Of a stretch of DNA of 64,000 bases, positions 7,319-16,826 are shown piece after piece. The notes beneath the pieces are model-generated. The model had not been told where the DNA came from, did not search any database, and saw nothing but the letters and a program-made list of their open reading frames with translations. The position numbers and the translations under genes are program-made. The stretch lies in assembly GCF_018860505.1 (NCBI RefSeq), contig NZ_JAHKPU010000039.1, positions 1 through 64,000 on the forward strand, given 5' to 3'. The DNA is from Pacificibacter marinus. GTDB taxonomy: Bacteria; Pseudomonadota; Alphaproteobacteria; Rhodobacterales; Rhodobacteraceae. How positions within the stretch are numbered: position 1 is the stretch's first letter; the number at the start of each line of letters is the position of its first letter.

Positions 7319-8191
7319 CTAATCGGTGACGCGGTATTCGACAAATTCGGTGACTTGGAAGGCTTTGAAATTGTCGTCTGAAATCATGGTCAAACGAATA
7401 CTTGTGCCATCATGCCATACGGCGATGCCTTCTAGATTGTCATGAGCGCCAAGGCCGGACTCGAGCAAAGTGGCTTCATTGGTCAGATCAGCACCTTCCA
7501 TATCGAACCGACGCACACGAGAGGAAAACCCGATGCCACGGAACCAACGCTCAAGCAGATAAAGCTTACCGTCAGGGCCTATATCCATCCCCACGGGCAG
7601 ATAGTTTCCGCGCCTTGGAATGGTAGAGAGAATGTCCCATGTTTGTCCATTAAAGCGGTAAAGAGGAAAGGGAACAGTCTCGCCCCCTGATCTTTCCGGT
7701 ACGGTCAATAAGTCGCCAGATTTGGTGACAGCAAGGGCTTCGAGTGACGAATTTGATTGAAGCGATTTAAAGGCTGGATGTTGTGGTATGTTTGTTGCGC
7801 GGCTGGTATTTGACGCGTATTTCCACACTCTGTGCTTGCCTTCGAAGCTGACATAAATCTGTCCATCCTCTGCAATGGCCAAGCCTTCGGAGTCATGCAA
7901 GACGTACCGAAGTTCATCCTGCGCTTCGTCCTTTAAACCACGCAGATCTGTCGTCGTGGCATCCGTTATCACACCCATATCATCGCGCAAAAACTGACCT
8001 GTAGCGATACTGCCATGATCCGACAACGCGGTAAAAGACGCGCCGTCTGCCGTCACTTCCAGCCCCGAATATCCGCCGTGCAAGGCGTCATTCGATGTCC
8101 AAAGGTATGACCCGATGTATTGTGTTTCAGCCAATAAGCTTTGCGCAAAACTGGCGATGAAACCTAGCGCGAGGAGAGAACTGCGGAGCAT
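7319..8191 (-). CDS. secreted esterase-like-activity-of-phytase family protein
   Basis: The 290-residue product has a signal peptide (residues 1-22, ending near SLLAE) and then the beta-propeller-like domain seen in the family called esterase-like activity of phytase. Repeated short strands with GGYSGLEV, DSEGLAI and DNLEGIAV blocks mark the propeller blades. The substrate is unknown. The start at 8191 gives a clean signal peptide; it overlaps the 3' end of the mepA gene by 28 bases, so the two are almost certainly co-transcribed. A CCCT-AGGG hairpin with a T-rich loop follows its stop and may attenuate read-through into the yhhQ leader. Confidence 0.75.
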   Translation of the reverse strand: MLRSSLLALGFIASFAQSLLAETQYIGSYLWTSNDALHGGYSGLEVTADGASFTALSDHGSIATGQFLRDDMGVITDATTTDLRGLKDEAQDELRYVLHDSEGLAIAEDGQIYVSFEGKHRVWKYASNTSRATNIPQHPAFKSLQSNSSLEALAVTKSGDLLTVPERSGGETVPFPLYRFNGQTWDILSTIPRRGNYLPVGMDIGPDGKLYLLERWFRGIGFSSRVRRFDMEGADLTNEATLLESGLGAHDNLEGIAVWHDGTSIRLTMISDDNFKAFQVTEFVEYRVTD

Positions 8192-9084
8192 TGAGATGGC
8201 AATGTTGCAAGCGTGATGGGCGCTTTGGGTTGCGGTTTGGGGGCGTTGGGGTCTTTTGGCTTTGGGGGCGGAGGATTGAGGATGTTGTTCACCCAATCCT
8301 GCGCATCCGCACAGCCATCTCCCTTGGGTGGTGGCGCTTGATTGACGCAAGATTTATCCCCTTTGGGGCAATTGAGGCGGACGTGGAAATGGTAGTGATG
8401 CCCATACCAAGGCCGAATTTTATTGAGCCAAGCGCGATCGCCTTTCTCGTCGTTGCACATTTGAACTTTGGCACCAGGGAACACGAAAATGCGTGCGACA
8501 CGAGGGTCACTTGCCGCGGCTTTGAGGATGTTGTGGTGCTGCTCTGTCCACTCGTCGTTGACGAAAGCGCCAGCAGATTTGCGCATAGAGATAGACGAGA
8601 TGTGCTCACGATCATTGGCCGTAAGCATGAGATGCTTGGGTGCACGCATCCAAATATCGGCATCCAACCCGATTTGGTGACTTGCATGCCCTGTTAACAT
8701 TGGGCCGCCACGTGGTTGGCTCATATCGCCGATGTACAGACCTTCCCAGCCGGGTTGAGCGGCGGCTTTGCGTGACAGGTCTTGCAGGTAATCGACCAAA
8801 ATCGGCTGCCCCCAATTGCGGTTGCGCGACAGGCGCATGGCTTGCCACGTTGGGCCCGTTTCAGGCAGTTGAACCGCGCCGCCGACGCAGCCCTTTGCAT
8901 AGCTGCCAAAGGATTCAGCGCTTTGTTTAGAGCCGGCAGATACACGACCGAAAAGGTCTTTGGCCAATCTGTGATCACTGGACGATAGTTTGACGGCATG
9001 CGTTTCAGCCTTAGTGGGCTTGTCTTCACCACCGCAGCCTGCAAGAGCAGCACACAAAAGAAAACCAACCACTTTAAACTGCAT
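8164..9084 (-). CDS. mepA: penicillin-insensitive murein endopeptidase (MepA, peptidase M74) lipoprotein
   Basis: MepA cleaves D-alanyl-meso-DAP cross-links in peptidoglycan. The 306-residue protein carries a lipoprotein signal with the lipobox LAGC (Cys17). The zinc-site motifs HASHQIGLDADIW (about residues 125-137) and WYGHHYHFHVRL (about 225) supply the His and Asp ligands. Two Pro/Lys-rich tracts near the C-terminus (PPPPKPKDPNAPKPQPK) are unusual and look like a linker. Its ATG overlaps the stop of the upstream MFS gene (TGATG), giving translational coupling, and its own end overlaps the next gene. Confidence 0.92.
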   Translation of the reverse strand: MQFKVVGFLLCAALAGCGGEDKPTKAETHAVKLSSSDHRLAKDLFGRVSAGSKQSAESFGSYAKGCVGGAVQLPETGPTWQAMRLSRNRNWGQPILVDYLQDLSRKAAAQPGWEGLYIGDMSQPRGGPMLTGHASHQIGLDADIWMRAPKHLMLTANDREHISSISMRKSAGAFVNDEWTEQHHNILKAAASDPRVARIFVFPGAKVQMCNDEKGDRAWLNKIRPWYGHHYHFHVRLNCPKGDKSCVNQAPPPKGDGCADAQDWVNNILNPPPPKPKDPNAPKPQPKAPITLATLPSQCSAVLSSR

Positions 9085-10457
9085 CAACCTACCTCTTCGC
9101 CATCGGGTTTGACCCAGACTAACAGCACCAACCCGATAAGGAAAAGTGCGATCAGCGGGGTTATGCCCATACGTTGTGAATTGCTGAGTGTTGTTACGGC
9201 TGCGATTAGCGCTGGTGCTAAAAAAGACGTCGCTTTGCCTGATAAAGCAAATAACCCGAAAGCCTCTGTCATGCGTTTGGGGTCTGCTTGGCGCACCATC
9301 ATTGTCCGGCTGGCCGACTGAATAACGCCACCGACTGCGCCTAAGCCCACGCCGCAAATGTAGAAAACAATATCTGGAAGGCTGCTGCCTGTTGCCACGG
9401 GTAGAAAAAACACGCTGTCTCGTGTGATTGAAATGATGACTGCACAGATAATTATCAAAGCCACGATGGAAAAGGTTATAACGGGTTTAGGGCCGAATTT
9501 GCGATCCTGATATCCACCGATATATGTGAACACCGCGCCGGATAAGACGGCCAAAATACCAAAGACGCCGACATTGACCACGGACCATTCCAGCACACCC
9601 AATGCGTAGACGCCGCCAAACGCGAAAAGACCGTTCAACGCGTCGCGATAGAACATTGAGGAGAGTAGATAAGCAAAGAGTGATTTGCGTAATGGCAGGC
9701 TTTTGAGTGTCGTGCCAAGGCTTTTCAGGCCAGATATAACCGCTGTTCTAATCTGGATGCCGCTGCTTTTCGGTTCGCGGACCCAGAGAAAAAACGGGAT
9801 CATCGACAGGACAAACCATAGGGACACATAGGGGCCGACAAAGCGTGTGCCTTCGCGCAGGTCTGGATCCAATCCAAGCAAAGGGGCTTTGTTCAAAAGC
9901 GTGACGCCATCGCTGTTTTCAGCAAAGAATAACAACATGACGATCAAAGCAACAAAGCCACCGAGATAGCCCCATGCCCATCCGTCTCCGGATACCTTGC
10001 CGATTTCTGCCTTGGTGCCAAGGCTGGGCAAAATGGCGTTGGTGAAAATCGTGGTGAATTCGACCCCGATCATGCCCAATATGAAAAAGGACAAAACGGT
10101 GGTGGTCGGGAAATCTGTCGGAGAGGCGACCCAAAGTCCTGCTGCGCCAATGGTATAGCAAGCACTGAACAGCCAAATCCAAGGCAAACGTCGCCCTGTA
10201 CCATCAGCAATGGCGCCCAGAATTGGCGCAAGTATTGCAATTGAGAGCCCTGAAATCGTAAGCCCCATGCCCCAAATGGATTGTGCCTGCGCGCGCGCTG
10301 AGGCCTGATCGAGACCGCTTGCACTGAGGTGTGCGATGACTTGCTCGGCAAAATAGGGCCCAAAAACAAAGGTAATAATCAATGTATGATAGGGTTGTGT
10401 TGCCCAATCATACATCATCCAGCCCTTGATGCGCTTGCTAACGCTCACGTTTCTCAT
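9084..10457 (-). CDS. MFS transporter of the UMF1 (Atg22-like) family
   Basis: This 457-residue inner-membrane protein has about 12 hydrophobic segments. Its N-terminus (KGWMMYDWATQPYHTLIITF) is the signature of the UMF1/Atg22-like group of the major facilitator superfamily, some members of which export amino acids. The substrate is not predictable. The start at 10457 follows GGGGGATT. It is the first gene of a minus-strand operon with mepA (1-base TGATG overlap) and the phytase-esterase gene, a pairing that hints at recycling of murein fragments, though this is inference. Confidence 0.85.
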   Translation of the reverse strand: MRNVSVSKRIKGWMMYDWATQPYHTLIITFVFGPYFAEQVIAHLSASGLDQASARAQAQSIWGMGLTISGLSIAILAPILGAIADGTGRRLPWIWLFSACYTIGAAGLWVASPTDFPTTTVLSFFILGMIGVEFTTIFTNAILPSLGTKAEIGKVSGDGWAWGYLGGFVALIVMLLFFAENSDGVTLLNKAPLLGLDPDLREGTRFVGPYVSLWFVLSMIPFFLWVREPKSSGIQIRTAVISGLKSLGTTLKSLPLRKSLFAYLLSSMFYRDALNGLFAFGGVYALGVLEWSVVNVGVFGILAVLSGAVFTYIGGYQDRKFGPKPVITFSIVALIIICAVIISITRDSVFFLPVATGSSLPDIVFYICGVGLGAVGGVIQSASRTMMVRQADPKRMTEAFGLFALSGKATSFLAPALIAAVTTLSNSQRMGITPLIALFLIGLVLLVWVKPDGEEVG

Positions 10458-10543
10458 GCCCAATCCCCCGATCTGTGTTGATCGAGATAGAACAGGCAAA
10501 ACCAAAGTTACGCAACGTCTAAACGCTAGAGCGCGTTACCAAA

Positions 10544-11083
10544 TTATTCGTCGCGAGTAGGAGGCCAAGGGCGAATTCGATCGGCATCAACCCAAGCTTG
10601 CACCCAATCGGGCAAGGGGGTTTGCTGAATATTAGAGTCCACAAGTTTGAGTAGCTCAATCGGCGGCACCATTTTGCCGTTTTTCACAGCAGCGCCACGG
10701 ACTAAAATGTGATTGGCGCAATCCCCGTTTGAGAGCCACATCGATTGCTCGATATAGAAAAACTTGTCGTCAAACCCTACAGGACGTGACCGCATTTCGA
10801 TCTTTTGAAACATGGTGATCCGCTTACGATACCTGACAGACGCGCCTGCGACGACGGTGCCCAAACCTGCAGCCTTGCTCGCTTTTGCCGTCCCATTGCG
10901 CAACGCCATGGGAATGCGGCCAAGATCATAAATCGTTAAGGTGCGCCCGTTATTCAGCTCCCACCAAAGGTCTATGTCCACCGGCAGGCAATAATGGTGT
11001 GACACATGGGTGTCCCAAAGCCCAAGCTTTGGAGCTTTGCTAAACTTGAAAAGATTAATAGCGATGCGTAAAATTGGATACAT
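10544..11083 (-). CDS. acyl-CoA thioesterase-like (hotdog-fold) protein
   Basis: The 179-residue product starts MYPILRIAINLF and carries the DTHVSHHYCLPVDIDLW and ELNNGRTLTIYDLGR blocks of the 4HBT-like thioesterase family common in Rhodobacterales. The conserved Asp-Leu-Asn-Asn-Gly stretch near residues 38-45 takes the place of the usual hotdog active-site loop. An upstream in-frame TTG exists, but MYP is the usual family start. No strong ribosome binding site is seen. The substrate is unknown. Confidence 0.75.
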   Translation of the reverse strand: MYPILRIAINLFKFSKAPKLGLWDTHVSHHYCLPVDIDLWWELNNGRTLTIYDLGRIPMALRNGTAKASKAAGLGTVVAGASVRYRKRITMFQKIEMRSRPVGFDDKFFYIEQSMWLSNGDCANHILVRGAAVKNGKMVPPIELLKLVDSNIQQTPLPDWVQAWVDADRIRPWPPTRDE

Positions 11084-11213
11084 ATGCAAAGCCAATACAA
11101 GGCTGGTTGAAAAAATCAATGGCGACGTGACGATAGGATTGTGATGCCTATGCCTTGCGAAGCGCGTCTCAAAACCTTAGGTGTCAAACCACACGAAACA
11201 TAGGAAATGATCC

Positions 11214-11501
11214 ATGCTCTCACTCATCCAAATTCTACTTATGATCCTCGGCGTCGTTAAATTCGTCATGATCGTTCACATCGCGATGAGTTGGTTGATC
11301 AATTTCCAAGTTCTCAATCTGCGCCAACCTTTGGTCTATCAGATTTGGGAAGGTCTCAATCGCTTGCTTGAGCCAATGTATTCACGCATTCGCCGTATCC
11401 TGCCAGACATGAATGGCCTTGATCTCGCGCCTTTGATTGCGTTCTTGGGCATTTACGCGCTCGAAATCATTATTCGTAACAATGCTCATATCCTTGTCTA
11501 A
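11214..11501 (+). CDS. yggT: YggT family membrane protein
   Basis: The 95-residue protein has two transmembrane helices (about residues 5-28 and 68-88) with the central amphipathic YggT motif between them (RLLEPMYSRIRRILPDMNGLDLAPLIA). YggT proteins have been linked to osmotic tolerance and cell division site functions. The exact role here is unknown. It lies 70 bases before recQ on the same strand and may share its promoter. Confidence 0.9.
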   Translation: MLSLIQILLMILGVVKFVMIVHIAMSWLINFQVLNLRQPLVYQIWEGLNRLLEPMYSRIRRILPDMNGLDLAPLIAFLGIYALEIIIRNNAHILV

Positions 11502-11570
11502 GGCAATCTGGCCTTGAGACCCCGCGCGTGACGTGCGATTCTGGTGACAATCAATAAGCAGCAGGATCAC

Positions 11571-13613
11571 ATGGCACAAACGCAGGCTCTTTTGTCTTCG
11601 GTCTTTGGCTTCAGCGCGTTTCGCCCTGGCCAAGAAGAAATCGTCGATGCTGTCACTGCAGGCCAAAACGTGCTGGCGATTATGCCGACTGGTGGCGGGA
11701 AATCACTCTGCTTTCAATTGCCCGCTTTGGTCCGTGATGGACTGACCGTTGTGATTTCGCCGCTGATTGCCTTGATGCGTGATCAGGTGCAAGCGCTCAA
11801 AGCGGTCGGAGTTGAAGCCGGCGCTTTGACATCGGGCAACACTGACGAAGAAACCGATGCTGTGTTTGCGGCGCTCAATGAGGGCCGCCTCAAGCTGTTA
11901 TATATGGCGCCCGAACGTCTTGCCTCTGGTGGAACGTTACCACTGTTACGCCGGTCCAATGTCACGATGATTGCCGTCGATGAAGCCCATTGTGTCAGCC
12001 AATGGGGGCATGATTTTCGACCTGATTATCTGCGCATTGGTGATCTGCGTCGCGCCTTAAATGTGCCGCTCGCGGCCTTTACCGCTACGGCAGACGCGGA
12101 AACCCGCGAAGAAATCAACACGCGGCTGTTTGATGGCGAGACGCCTAAAGTGTTCCTGCGCGGCTTTGATCGGCCCAATATCCATTTGGCTTTCGCCGTC
12201 AAAGACAGTCCGCGTGCACAAATTCTGAATTTCGCCAAAGCCCGCAAAGGGCAATCGGGCATTGTCTATTGTGGCACCCGCGCGAAAACGGAAAGCCTTG
12301 CCAAGGCACTTAACGATGGTGGGCAAATGGCACTGGCTTATCATGGGGGTATGGATCGCGATCTTAGGCGGGATGCAGAGCGTCGGTTCCAACAAGAAGA
12401 CGAGTTGATTGTGGTTGCCACCGTGGCCTTTGGCATGGGGATCGATAAACCAGACATTCGCTGGGTCGCACATGCCGACCTGCCAAAATCTGTTGAATCC
12501 TATTATCAAGAAATTGGCCGCGCTGGGCGCGATGGCGCACCTGCGGAAACGCTTACATTGTTCGGCCCTGATGATATTCGTTTTCGCCGCACACAAATTG
12601 ACGAAAGCCCCTCCCCAGTTGAGCGTCGTGCTGCAGATCACGCGCGGTTGAACGCGCTGCTTGGCATTGCCGAGGCGCAGGTCTGTCGCCGTCAAAACTT
12701 GCTGTCTTACTTTGGCGAAGATCCCGAGCCCTGCGGCACTTGCGATTTGTGCGATACGCCGCCTGATTTGTTCAATGGTACCGAAGCCGTGCGCAAAGCC
12801 TTATCCGCCGTCTTGCGCTGCGATGAAGGCTTTGGGGTTGGGCATTTGATTGACGTACTGATCGGCAATTCGACTGATAAGGTGAAGCAGTGGCGCCATG
12901 ACACCTTGACGGTGTTTGGGATTGGCAAGGAATACGATAAGCGACAATGGAATGCGATTTTCCGCCAGATGATGGGCATCGATTTGGTGCGGCCCAACCC
13001 AGATCGATTTGGTGCGTTGTTTATGACTGAACCTGCCGTGCCGATTTTGCGCGGTGAGGCCCGTGTGACATTGCGCCGTGATACGCTGGCGAAAGCCAAT
13101 CGTGGCGGGCCTGTTGCCAAAGCGCTGGTGTCTGATGAAGACGCGCCCTTGTTGTCAGCGCTCAAAGCCAAGCGTCGTGCGCTGGCCGAAGACGCGCGCG
13201 TGCCTGCCTATGTGGTTTTTGCGGATCGCACCCTGATTGAGATGGCCGAAGTGAGACCCAAAACCCTTGATGATATGGCGCAGGTCGGTGGCGTTGGGGC
13301 CAAAAAACTTGAAAAATATGGCGATGCATTTTTGTCGGTTATCTTGGGTGCCGAGCCGGCAAAAATTCACCCGTCACGCCGAAAGCTTGCGGCCAGCGGA
13401 GGCGGTGATCTGTTTGATCAATTGCAAGGCGTTCATGATCAACTGGCGCGCGGCGCTTGCGGAACCTTAAAGCCTATGACGATGACCTCGGCGCAGCTGT
13501 CTCGCATCGCATCATCACGTCCACGAGATATCAAAGCCTTTGAAAAACTTGTTGGCCCTCGTCAGGCTGAGCGATTTTGTGACGCTATGCTTGAGGTTAT
13601 TCAAAACGCCTGA
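11571..13613 (+). CDS. recQ: ATP-dependent DNA helicase RecQ
   Basis: RecQ unwinds DNA 3' to 5' in recombination repair. Motif I is MPTGGGKSLC (about residue 45) and motif II is DEAH in AVDEAHCVSQWG (about 140). Motif VI is YQEIGRAGRDG (about 320). The zinc-binding region has Cys residues in VCRRQ and CGTCDLCD (about 365-395). The RecQ-C winged helix and a C-terminal HRDC domain (about 520-600) complete the 680-residue protein. The ATG at 11571 is preferred over an upstream GTG because GCAGGA precedes it at good spacing. It ends 4 bases from the convergent histidine kinase gene. Confidence 0.95.
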   Translation: MAQTQALLSSVFGFSAFRPGQEEIVDAVTAGQNVLAIMPTGGGKSLCFQLPALVRDGLTVVISPLIALMRDQVQALKAVGVEAGALTSGNTDEETDAVFAALNEGRLKLLYMAPERLASGGTLPLLRRSNVTMIAVDEAHCVSQWGHDFRPDYLRIGDLRRALNVPLAAFTATADAETREEINTRLFDGETPKVFLRGFDRPNIHLAFAVKDSPRAQILNFAKARKGQSGIVYCGTRAKTESLAKALNDGGQMALAYHGGMDRDLRRDAERRFQQEDELIVVATVAFGMGIDKPDIRWVAHADLPKSVESYYQEIGRAGRDGAPAETLTLFGPDDIRFRRTQIDESPSPVERRAADHARLNALLGIAEAQVCRRQNLLSYFGEDPEPCGTCDLCDTPPDLFNGTEAVRKALSAVLRCDEGFGVGHLIDVLIGNSTDKVKQWRHDTLTVFGIGKEYDKRQWNAIFRQMMGIDLVRPNPDRFGALFMTEPAVPILRGEARVTLRRDTLAKANRGGPVAKALVSDEDAPLLSALKAKRRALAEDARVPAYVVFADRTLIEMAEVRPKTLDDMAQVGGVGAKKLEKYGDAFLSVILGAEPAKIHPSRRKLAASGGGDLFDQLQGVHDQLARGACGTLKPMTMTSAQLSRIASSRPRDIKAFEKLVGPRQAERFCDAMLEVIQNA

Positions 13614-13617
13614 TTTG

Positions 13618-15804
13618 TTATTCGCCAGCCATGACGCTTGTCAGAGTGTTGGAATGAACAGACGCGGGGTCTTCGGGCAAAATTGCGCGACAATGTGCGG
13701 GTTTATGGTTTTGAATCTGGTCAATGATCGCAGCCTTGCGTAGGGGTTTGGTCATGTAATGGTCTAGTCCTGCGGCCAAAATGTCTTGATCGTCCCCAGC
13801 CATCGCATGCGCCGTCAGAGCGACAATCGGGATGTGATGCCCGTTGGTGAGCTCGATTGCACGAATGGCACGCGTCGCTTCTTTGCCGTCGACCTCGGGC
13901 ATAGAAATATCCATGAAAATCATATCAGGATCAAAACTTTCATAGTACTCAATGGCTTCGCGTCCATTGTTGGCAAATTGCAATTCAATATCAAGATTTT
14001 TGAGCATCTTCCCAAAAACCAATTGATTGGTCTTGTTGTCCTCTGCCGCAAGAATGCGCATTGGGCGATCATTGGGGTCTTCGGATTTTGTTTCGACTGG
14101 AAGCAGTTTAGATAGTGCAAGGCAAAGGTCAGCGCGCAATAATGGTTTTTGCAATGTGCTTGTATTGTCATGCTCTAGGACAGCTGCAGAGACAGGGCCG
14201 GAGGTCATAAGCAACATCGGTGCGGTTACGCCGCGCGCTCTGATACTGGCAATCAATCCCCCCAAGTCGGTGTCTGGCAAATTGTTGTCGAGCAGGTAAA
14301 TATCTCCATCAAGTGGTGAAGCGAGCAGGGCTTCGCCGGTGTCAATTGGCGTGACATTGAATCCAATCGCGGTGAGTTGTTTTTCCAAAATGGCACTGTT
14401 GGCGCTGATGTGATCCACAAGATAGGCACGGTGTATCCACGCAGGGAGTTCGGGCACGTCTTGCGCAGTTTCAATCACATCCATCGTGCAGTGAAATCCG
14501 AAACAAGAACCAACGCCTTGCTCGCTGTCGACCCAAATATCGCCCCCCATGAGAGCGACCAACTGTTTGGTGATCGCCAAGCCGAGACCTGTCCCCTCGA
14601 ATTTTCGATTGCGTTCGTCTTCGACTTGATTGAATTCGCCAAAAATATGCGCACGCATTTCAGGTGGGATGCCGATGCCGGTGTCTTCGATCGAAATATG
14701 GACGCGTTGGCTTTTTCCGTCATCTTCGGGAAGACCGACAACGCGTACAATGACATGGCCTTGGGTGGTAAATTTAACGGCGTTACCGACAAGGTTTGTC
14801 AAGATTTGGCGCATACGGCCTTGGTCGCCGACAAAACAGGTGGGCATGAACATATCGTAGTCGACAATCAGATCAATATTCTTTTGCTTGGCGACGGGTT
14901 GCAGCAAGACGATCACATCTTGGATACAGCGTTCCAGATCAAATGGATTTGGGTTCAGCGACAGTTTTGATGCTTCGATTTTGGAGAAATCTAGAACATC
15001 ATTGATCAGGCTGAGCAGTGCTTCGCCTGAGTTTTTGATGGTGTCGACATATAGCTTTTGCTCTTCGGTCAGGTCCGTTTCGCTCATGAGGTCGGCCATG
15101 CCAACCATACCGTTCATCGGGGTGCGAATTTCATGACTCATATTGGCCAAGAACGCAGACTTGGCGCGATTGGCGGATTCAGCCTTGCGCGTCGCTTCTT
15201 TGAGTCGGGCGGCATAGCGCATAGAGTCGGTGATATTGAGACCAAGAGAAACCATATCGCCCTCAGCAGATCGCCGATCGACCAGTTTGATAAACTGGTT
15301 GTTCCAAAGTCGGATGGTATGAGGCTCACGCGTGGGGGCATGCCATCGTTTCAATGCTTGACTGACAAAGCCTGAGCGGCTCATGTCGCCGATATCGACG
15401 ATGCCCTCTTCAACAGCAAGATCCAAAATTTCGGAATATGAAATACCTGGTCGGACGTCTTCGAGTCCATCAAAAACACTTAGATAGGCCGGATTTGCTG
15501 CGATCATAATGTCGGAAGGGTCAAATACGGCAAAGCCGTCTTCGATGGTTTCTATTGAATTCCACAGGCGGCGTTCGGCGATATGGACGGCGTAGTTTGC
15601 CTTTTCTAAGTCTTCGAGGGCCTGCACATTTTCGGTTTTTAAAACAGCTGTTTCTTCGCGTTTGACGATGATTTCGTCGGACAAGTTGCGCGCGTGATTT
15701 GACAGCTTTTTATTGGCGTTAAATAACTCTGCCTGTTTGAGCTCAAGCAAACGCTCGGCTGCCAAACGCGCGCGGCGTTCTTGCGCAAGTGTGTCGACTG
15801 ACAT
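13618..15804 (-). CDS. soluble hybrid histidine kinase (PAS-HisKA-HATPase-REC-REC)
   Basis: The 728-residue protein has no membrane segment. In order it has a coiled coil (about 5-75), a PAS domain (about 80-200), and HisKA with the phospho-acceptor in NMSHEIRTPMNGM (near 225). Then come a HATPase domain (about 330-450, with GTGLGLAI), a degenerate receiver (about 460-580) and a full receiver (about 595-715, with the phospho-Asp in MIFMDISMPEVDG). It is therefore an ArcB/BarA-type cytoplasmic phosphorelay kinase. The first receiver keeps LLDNNLPD but is otherwise divergent. No partner response regulator or Hpt gene is adjacent, so its target is unknown. Confidence 0.93.
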   Translation of the reverse strand: MSVDTLAQERRARLAAERLLELKQAELFNANKKLSNHARNLSDEIIVKREETAVLKTENVQALEDLEKANYAVHIAERRLWNSIETIEDGFAVFDPSDIMIAANPAYLSVFDGLEDVRPGISYSEILDLAVEEGIVDIGDMSRSGFVSQALKRWHAPTREPHTIRLWNNQFIKLVDRRSAEGDMVSLGLNITDSMRYAARLKEATRKAESANRAKSAFLANMSHEIRTPMNGMVGMADLMSETDLTEEQKLYVDTIKNSGEALLSLINDVLDFSKIEASKLSLNPNPFDLERCIQDVIVLLQPVAKQKNIDLIVDYDMFMPTCFVGDQGRMRQILTNLVGNAVKFTTQGHVIVRVVGLPEDDGKSQRVHISIEDTGIGIPPEMRAHIFGEFNQVEDERNRKFEGTGLGLAITKQLVALMGGDIWVDSEQGVGSCFGFHCTMDVIETAQDVPELPAWIHRAYLVDHISANSAILEKQLTAIGFNVTPIDTGEALLASPLDGDIYLLDNNLPDTDLGGLIASIRARGVTAPMLLMTSGPVSAAVLEHDNTSTLQKPLLRADLCLALSKLLPVETKSEDPNDRPMRILAAEDNKTNQLVFGKMLKNLDIELQFANNGREAIEYYESFDPDMIFMDISMPEVDGKEATRAIRAIELTNGHHIPIVALTAHAMAGDDQDILAAGLDHYMTKPLRKAAIIDQIQNHKPAHCRAILPEDPASVHSNTLTSVMAGE

Positions 15805-15937
15805 GTCTGAACCTTTTCAATCCCTACCACGAACGTTTACGTGGGCTTTGCGCCAGATTGGCGGAACAGGGTGAAAAGATTATTAACAAATTGTGGAAAA
15901 TGCGAGCGACCTGTGCTGGCGCTCGCATTGAAAGCCA

Positions 15938-16720
15938 TTATTGTGTCGGTTTGACCTTTTTGACGAAGGGCGCGGGGTTCTTTGGGTCAGCTTGCGTCAA
16001 GGGGGCGCGTCCTGTGTCCGTCACGACTTCTTGGCTGTCGCCCTCGATCACCATGGCTGTGACCGGCCAGCCATAGCCCGCACCTGTGTCGATATCGATG
16101 CGGTTGCCATAGTGCGACGGCAGGTTCACAGCCGTGTGTCCATGCACAACCATCCAAGGCAAATCGCCGTCATAATCAAGCCAACCTTTGCGAATCCACA
16201 TCAGGTCTTCTTCGGTTTGCTCAGCAAGAGGTACACCCGGTTTCACGCCGGCATGGACGAAGAGATATTTGTCCCACTCATAGTAGAGCGGGAGGCTTTC
16301 GATGAAATCGAGATGCGCTTTGGGAACGGCTGTTTGCGCTGCTTTGAATGCGGCTTCGAATTCGTAATCCACGGTTGTGACACCGTAGGACGCCAAGGTT
16401 GTGTTGCCGCCGATGCGTGGATTGAGGAAGGACAGTTCTGGCGGCATATTGTCATCGAATGCGGTCATGTCGCGCACGAAGCGTGTGAACAGGCGGTCGT
16501 GATTGCCACGCAAAGCGATCCAAGGCTCGCCACGTTCCATGCCGTCCATCATATATTCGATGACTTCGCGACTGGCAGGGCCGCGGTCTGTGTAATCGCC
16601 TAAGTGTACGATTTTGGCTGTGGTGTCGCCGACACGTTCCATATCAGCTTTGATACGCTCATGAGCCGCTTTGAGTTCCAAGATGTGGCCGTGGATGTCT
16701 CCGATTGCATAAATGCGCAT
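15938..16720 (-). CDS. metallophosphoesterase (PrpA/ApaH-like serine/threonine phosphatase)
   Basis: The calcineurin-like metal-binding motifs appear in order: GDIHG (residues 7-11), GDYTDRGP (about 44), RGNHD (about 75) and VVHGHTAV (about 195). At 260 residues this matches bacterial protein phosphatases of the PrpA type and diadenosine tetraphosphatases; I cannot separate the two by eye. AAAGGG before the ATG at 16720 supports this start over one six codons upstream. It lies downstream of serA, beyond a strong terminator, so it is probably a separate unit. Confidence 0.85.
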   Translation of the reverse strand: MRIYAIGDIHGHILELKAAHERIKADMERVGDTTAKIVHLGDYTDRGPASREVIEYMMDGMERGEPWIALRGNHDRLFTRFVRDMTAFDDNMPPELSFLNPRIGGNTTLASYGVTTVDYEFEAAFKAAQTAVPKAHLDFIESLPLYYEWDKYLFVHAGVKPGVPLAEQTEEDLMWIRKGWLDYDGDLPWMVVHGHTAVNLPSHYGNRIDIDTGAGYGWPVTAMVIEGDSQEVVTDTGRAPLTQADPKNPAPFVKKVKPTQ

Positions 16721-16768
16721 GTTGTAACCCTTTGTCATGTGAACGTCATTTGACGCTATAAAAAGCGA

Positions 16769-16795
16769 AGGGCCGCTGGAATGTCCAGCGGCCCT
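16769..16795 (-). terminator. strong intrinsic terminator of serC-serA
   Basis: A perfect 12-bp stem (16769-16780 with 16784-16795, AGGGCCGCTGGA / TCCAGCGGCCCT) encloses a 3-base loop. On the minus strand it is followed by TCGCTTTTTAT. It lies 32 bases after the serA stop. Confidence 0.9.
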
Positions 16796-16826
16796 TGCCC
16801 ATAACGTGTGATTGTTTTGTAAATGC